Below are positions 5,929 through 7,860 of a stretch of DNA of 7,860 nt, piece after piece. The stretch's first letter is position 1, and each line of letters starts with the position of its first letter. The notes under the pieces were generated by a model. The model was given only the letters and a program-made list of their open reading frames with translations, ran no database searches and was not told the origin of the DNA. Source of the DNA: an uncultured Collinsella sp. (GTDB taxonomy: Bacteria; Actinomycetota; Coriobacteriia; Coriobacteriales; Coriobacteriaceae); assembly GCA_900545995.1 (NCBI GenBank), contig URBM01000090.1, positions 1 through 7,860 of the forward strand, in the 5' to 3' direction. The translations under genes and the position numbers were made by a program.

Positions 5929-7209
5929 ATGATTCGAGCTGCCCTGACGGTCGAAGAGGCCCTGGAGGGTATGAAGTCCCTGGAGCCCAAGATTAAAAAC
6001 TATGCGCGCCTGGTTGTCCGCAAGGGCGTAAACGTTAAGCCCGGCCAGGAAGTCGTCGTTCAGTCTCCGGTTGAGTGCGCGCCGTTTGCGCGCGTGGTGG
6101 TCGCGGAGGCCTATGCTGCCGGCGCCGGCCACGTGACGGTCATCTGGGCCGATGATGCCGTGACGAGGCTCACGTACGAGCATGTCGAGAAAAGCTATTT
6201 TGAGCAGACGCCCGAGTGGAAGCGCCTGCAGCTGGATTCCCTGGCCCAGGACGGTGCCTGCTTTATCTTTATCGAGGGTGCGGACCCCGCCGCCCTTAAG
6301 GGCATCGATCCCGCTAAGCCCGCTGCAGCTTCTAAGGCAAAGAACACGCAGTGCAAAGTTTTCCGCCGTGGACTGGATTACAACATCAATCCGTGGTGCA
6401 TCGCCGGCGCTCCGGTCGTGGCTTGGGCGCGCGAGGTGTTCCCGGGAGACGCCGATGAGGTTGCAATCTATAAGCTGTGGAATGCGATTCTGCACACCGC
6501 TCGCGCCGATGGCCAGGACCCAGAGAGCGACTGGGAGCTCCATGACGCCGCATTCGAAAAGAACCTGCGTTTCCTGAACGACAATCGTTTCGACTGCCTG
6601 CATTACACCGCGGCAAATGGAACCGATCTGACGATTGGCATGACGAAGGGTCACGAGTGGGCCGGCGGCAAGGGCAAGACGCCCGATGGGCACCCCTTCT
6701 TCCCCAACATTCCCACCGAGGAAGTCTTCACTTCGCCCGATCGCATGCGCGCCGACGGTATCGTGTACTCGGCCATGCCGCTCATCCACCACGGCAATAA
6801 AGTCGACGATTTTTGGATTAAGTTCGAGGGCGGCCGCGTGGTGGACTACGACGCCCGCGTGGGCAAGGCAACGCTCGCAAGTATCATCGATACTGACGAG
6901 GGCGCTGCTCACCTGGGAGAGGTCGCGCTCATTTCCAAGAACACGCCGATCCGCGAAAGTGGTGTTCTGTTCTACGATACGCTCTATGACGAGAACGCTA
7001 GCTGCCATCTCGCGCTAGGTGTCGGTTTCCCCGAATGCATCGAGGGTGGGTACGACATGTCCAAGGAGGAGCTCCTGGAGCATGGTGTTAACGTCTCGAG
7101 CACGCACGTCGATTTTATGATCGGCACGGACGACATCGATATTACGGGCATTACGCCTGATGGACGTGAAGTTGTGATTTTCCAGAACGGCCAATGGAGT
7201 TGGGAATAG
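5929..7209 (+). CDS. M29-family metallo-aminopeptidase (AmpS/AmpT/PepS type)
   Basis: This 426-residue protein is predicted to be a cytosolic dimeric metallopeptidase that removes N-terminal residues from peptides. Residues that line up with the published AmpS/AmpT metal and active-site positions are E265 (PTEEVF), E331 (LGEVAL), H360 (ENASCHLALG), and H393 and D395 (STHVDFMIG). Their spacing (66 between the glutamates, 29 from E331 to H360) equals that of AmpT and AmpS. The Tyr expected seven residues after the first His is Phe367 here (LGVGFPE). Other hallmarks are DTDEGAAHLGEVAL, LFYDTLYDENASCH and the C-terminal FQNGQWSW. The start is ATG 5929, with GGAG (5919-5922) 6 bases upstream; an in-frame ATG at 5917 overlaps that site. 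No signal peptide or TM segment is present. It is insulated from purC by the terminator and runs without a terminator into the tRNA-Lys gene. Confidence 0.92.
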   Translation: MIRAALTVEEALEGMKSLEPKIKNYARLVVRKGVNVKPGQEVVVQSPVECAPFARVVVAEAYAAGAGHVTVIWADDAVTRLTYEHVEKSYFEQTPEWKRLQLDSLAQDGACFIFIEGADPAALKGIDPAKPAAASKAKNTQCKVFRRGLDYNINPWCIAGAPVVAWAREVFPGDADEVAIYKLWNAILHTARADGQDPESDWELHDAAFEKNLRFLNDNRFDCLHYTAANGTDLTIGMTKGHEWAGGKGKTPDGHPFFPNIPTEEVFTSPDRMRADGIVYSAMPLIHHGNKVDDFWIKFEGGRVVDYDARVGKATLASIIDTDEGAAHLGEVALISKNTPIRESGVLFYDTLYDENASCHLALGVGFPECIEGGYDMSKEELLEHGVNVSSTHVDFMIGTDDIDITGITPDGREVVIFQNGQWSWE

Positions 7210-7228
7210 TCCCAGACCGTGGTACAAT
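7200..7228 (+). promoter_or_regulatory. Promoter of tRNA-Lys, overlapping the aminopeptidase stop
   Basis: TTGGGA (7200-7205) and TACAAT (7223-7228) are separated by exactly 17 bases. The tRNA begins 9 bases after the -10. The -35 lies in the last codons of the aminopeptidase gene, so the tRNA has its own promoter although upstream mRNA could also read into it. Confidence 0.6.
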
Positions 7229-7237
7229 GCCACCCGC

Positions 7238-7313
7238 GGGCCGTTAGCTCAGCTGGCAGAGCAGGGGACTTTTAATCCCAAGGTCCAGGGTTCGAACCCC
7301 TGACGGCCCACCA
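7238..7313 (+). tRNA. tRNA-Lys (anticodon UUU), CCA encoded
   Basis: The 76-base cloverleaf can be drawn fully. The acceptor stem GGGCCGT / ACGGCCC has 7 pairs with discriminator A and CCA at 7311-7313. The D stem is GCTC / GAGC. The anticodon loop CTTTTAA has TTT at 7271-7273, which reads AAA/AAG lysine codons. The T stem CAGGG / CCCTG carries loop TTCGAAC. The anticodon stem GGGGA / TCCCA has a G27-A43 mismatch at its outer pair and four good pairs below it. The T-arm core and 3' end recur downstream, see the repeat entries. Confidence 0.96.
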
Positions 7314-7321
7314 TAGAATAG

Positions 7322-7353
7322 AAAAGCGACTGGCGGATGCCGGCCGCTTTTTT
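7322..7353 (+). terminator. Intrinsic terminator of tRNA-Lys
   Basis: AAAAGCG pairs with CGCTTTT and, after an A/C mismatch, CTGGC pairs with GCCGG around a GGAT loop. Six T's (7348-7353) follow the GC part. It ends tRNA-Lys transcription and any read-through from the aminopeptidase gene. Confidence 0.85.
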
Positions 7354-7378
7354 GTTACCGCGGCACGGGTTCGAACCC

Positions 7379-7470
7379 GAAAGGGCGCGGAGCTGAGTAA
7401 ACGCGTGAGCGTTTGCCAGCGCAGCGCGCAAGGCGCGAAAGCGCCGCAGCGGCCGCCTGCGAAGCAGGCT
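7379..7470 (+). repeat. 92-bp three-hairpin insert between GAACCC direct repeats
   Basis: The segment is flanked by GAACCC at 7373-7378 and 7471-7476. Removing it with one GAACCC rejoins GGGTTC to GAACCCCTGACGGCCC, exactly the tRNA-Lys T-arm to acceptor sequence. It is very GC-rich and folds into three consecutive hairpins: GTAAACGC/GCGTTTGC with a GTGA loop (7397-7416), GGCGC/GCGCC with a GAAA loop (7432-7445) and GCCTGC/GCAGGC with a GAA loop (7455-7469). The GNRA-type loops occur on the + strand. A palindromic GCGGCCGC lies at 7449-7456. It encodes no protein I would believe. It could be a small non-autonomous palindromic element, a structured RNA segment or an integration by-product. Confidence 0.55.
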
Positions 7471-7489
7471 GAACCCCTGACGGCCCACC
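7471..7489 (+). repeat. Duplicate of the tRNA-Lys 3' end
   Basis: GAACCCCTGACGGCCCACC is identical to 7294-7312 in tRNA-Lys, covering the T-loop end, the 3' T strand, the acceptor 3' strand and CC. There is no D arm or anticodon arm before it, so it is not a second tRNA gene but a displaced or duplicated 3' end. Confidence 0.85.
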
Positions 7490-7502
7490 CAAAGATTGTT
7501 GA

Positions 7503-7532
7503 GACGGTCAACTTCGGTTGGCCGTCTTTTTT
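7503..7532 (+). terminator. Second intrinsic terminator, in repeat unit 2
   Basis: GACGGTCAAC (7503-7512) and GTTGGCCGTC (7517-7526) form ten pairs, one of them U-G, with a stable TTCG tetraloop, followed by six T's (7527-7532). It sits in the same place relative to the tRNA 3'-end copy as the terminator at 7322-7353 but has an unrelated stem. No gene lies directly before it. Confidence 0.85.
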
Positions 7533-7558
7533 GTTGCCGGTGCACGGGTTCGAACCCG

Positions 7559-7668
7559 TATCTATCTATATATAAGAACGCTTGGCGAACAAAACCCGCC
7601 TTTTACCGATGGGAAACAAATAGCTGATGCCTTTGGAGTAAAGTAGCGCTCCAGAGATGACCGATGTC
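7559..7668. other. AT-richer non-coding stretch after the last att-like core
   Basis: No believable gene is seen. The stretch starts with TATC repeats (7559-7568) and is clearly AT-richer than the genes to the left (7561-7620 is about 40% GC). A + strand hairpin CTTTGGAG (7631-7638) / CTCCAGAG (7649-7656) has eight pairs with one U-G and no T-run. A weak 4-bp stem GGCG/CGCC followed by TTTT (7584-7604) is probably chance. The change in composition at the core suggests a junction with acquired DNA. Confidence 0.4.
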
Positions 7669-7860
7669 TCAATACTCATAAAACAGCTGGTCATCGCCAA
7701 TATCAGAAGCCAATGCTTCAGTTTTAACCTCAGTGACGCGACTGAGGGATCTATTCATTTGTGAACAAAATATGGAGTGCGCGATTCCCGCCCCCGGGGC
7801 CCCTCCGGTCTGGCAATATATCTCCTTGCCGCGCGGCCCGGTCGGACCGGATGAGCCGCG
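7669..7860 (-). CDS. Possible 3' end of an unknown minus-strand gene (partial)
   Basis: The minus strand is open in one frame from the right edge to TGA at 7671-7669, giving 63 residues. The C-terminal part, from an internal Met (MNRSLSRVTEV) to ASDIGDDQLFYEY, looks like an ordinary acidic protein end. The preceding part, which includes GPTGPRGKE and GGAPGAGI, comes from very GC-rich DNA and may be non-coding. The internal ATG (complement of 7755-7757) has no ribosome binding site, so if real the gene starts beyond the window. An open frame of this length is not rare by chance, and I do not recognise the family. A hairpin CCTCAGT/ACTGAGG lies inside it at 7728-7747. Confidence 0.3.
   Translation of the reverse strand, partial: RGSSGPTGPRGKEIYCQTGGAPGAGIAHSIFCSQMNRSLSRVTEVKTEALASDIGDDQLFYEY
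7832..7860. repeat. GC-rich nested inverted repeat at the right edge
   Basis: CCGGTC (7838-7843) and GACCGG (7845-7850) pair around a single G. Outside them CGCGGC (7832-7837) pairs with GCCGCG (7855-7860) with a four-base ATGA bulge. The structure may continue past the window. It could be a transcription terminator core, a protein-binding palindrome or part of a mobile-element end; no T-run is visible on either side within the window. Confidence 0.4.

Larger units (their letters stand above)
7288..7558 (+). repeat. Tandem tRNA-3'-end array with palindromic att-like cores
   Basis: The 12-bp palindrome GGGTTCGAACCC occurs at 7288-7299 (inside the tRNA-Lys T arm), 7367-7378 and 7546-7557. From one core to the next each unit holds the tRNA 3' end, a terminator, then TTTTTTGTT, a variable CCG-containing stretch and GCAC. 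Unit 1 is 79 bp. Unit 2 is 81 bp once a 98-bp interruption (insert plus one GAACCC) is removed. The first 25 bases of both restored units are identical, but the terminator stems between the conserved ends differ. The third core is extended to a perfect 16-bp palindrome, ACGGGTTCGAACCCGT (7544-7559). Tyrosine recombinases commonly use tRNA T arms and 3' ends as attachment sites, so I infer integration scars; no integrase is in the window. Confidence 0.7.

Noticed and set aside
5899..7008. Long minus-strand open frame of 369 codons opposite the aminopeptidase
   Set aside because: High-GC coding DNA leaves the antisense frame open by chance; the + strand gene has all family motifs, a ribosome binding site and a flanking terminator.
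7367..7490. A second, intron-containing or split tRNA-Lys
   Set aside because: Only the T-loop and acceptor 3' sequence is present; there is no D arm, anticodon arm or 5' acceptor strand, and the insert does not supply them.
7249..7545. Minus-strand open frames containing GRQGFEPWTLGLK
   Set aside because: This peptide is the antisense translation of the tRNA-Lys gene, a well-known source of false proteins; the rest runs through terminators and the hairpin insert.
7288..7558. CRISPR array
   Set aside because: Only three short palindromic repeats with unequal spacing, and the intervening DNA contains terminators and tRNA sequence rather than spacers.

Overview
The window looks like chromosomal DNA from a high-GC actinobacterium of the class Coriobacteriia, most likely Collinsella or a close relative. 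This is inferred from codon choice, Shine-Dalgarno sites, gene content and a tRNA with encoded CCA; no database search was possible. All confidently identified genes lie on the + strand.

Layout: the 3' end of purB (1-210) is followed by a hairpin and a candidate promoter. Next comes a small TSCPD-domain protein whose stop codon overlaps by one base the start of a Tat-exported lipoprotein of unknown function (602-1813). After an intergenic hairpin comes an OmpR/PhoB-type response regulator (1967-2689) with its HAMP histidine kinase (2701-4266). Then follow purC (4376-5263) and, directly abutting it, a very basic two-TM membrane protein (5264-5839). A strong intrinsic terminator closes that unit. 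An M29-type aminopeptidase (5929-7209) follows, and a tRNA-Lys(UUU) gene (7238-7313) has its promoter overlapping the aminopeptidase stop codon.

PurB and PurC bracket the left and middle part and catalyse consecutive steps of purine synthesis: PurC makes SAICAR and PurB cleaves it to AICAR. The two-component system sits between them and next to the lipoprotein. Nothing in the sequence proves a functional link.

The unusual part is downstream of the tRNA (7288-7860). The palindromic T-arm core GGGTTCGAACCC occurs three times (7288, 7367, 7546). It bounds two units of 79 and 81 bp (the second after removing an insert), each made of tRNA-Lys 3'-end sequence, an intrinsic terminator and a shared tail. 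Between two GAACCC copies sits a 92-bp GC-rich insert that folds into three consecutive hairpins. Past the third core the composition drops to about 44% GC (7561-7740, counted by hand), then rises to about 72% at the right edge (7801-7860). A minus-strand open frame enters from the right edge and stops at 7669. I read this as a tRNA-anchored integration site with nested scars; the element itself, if present, lies beyond the window.
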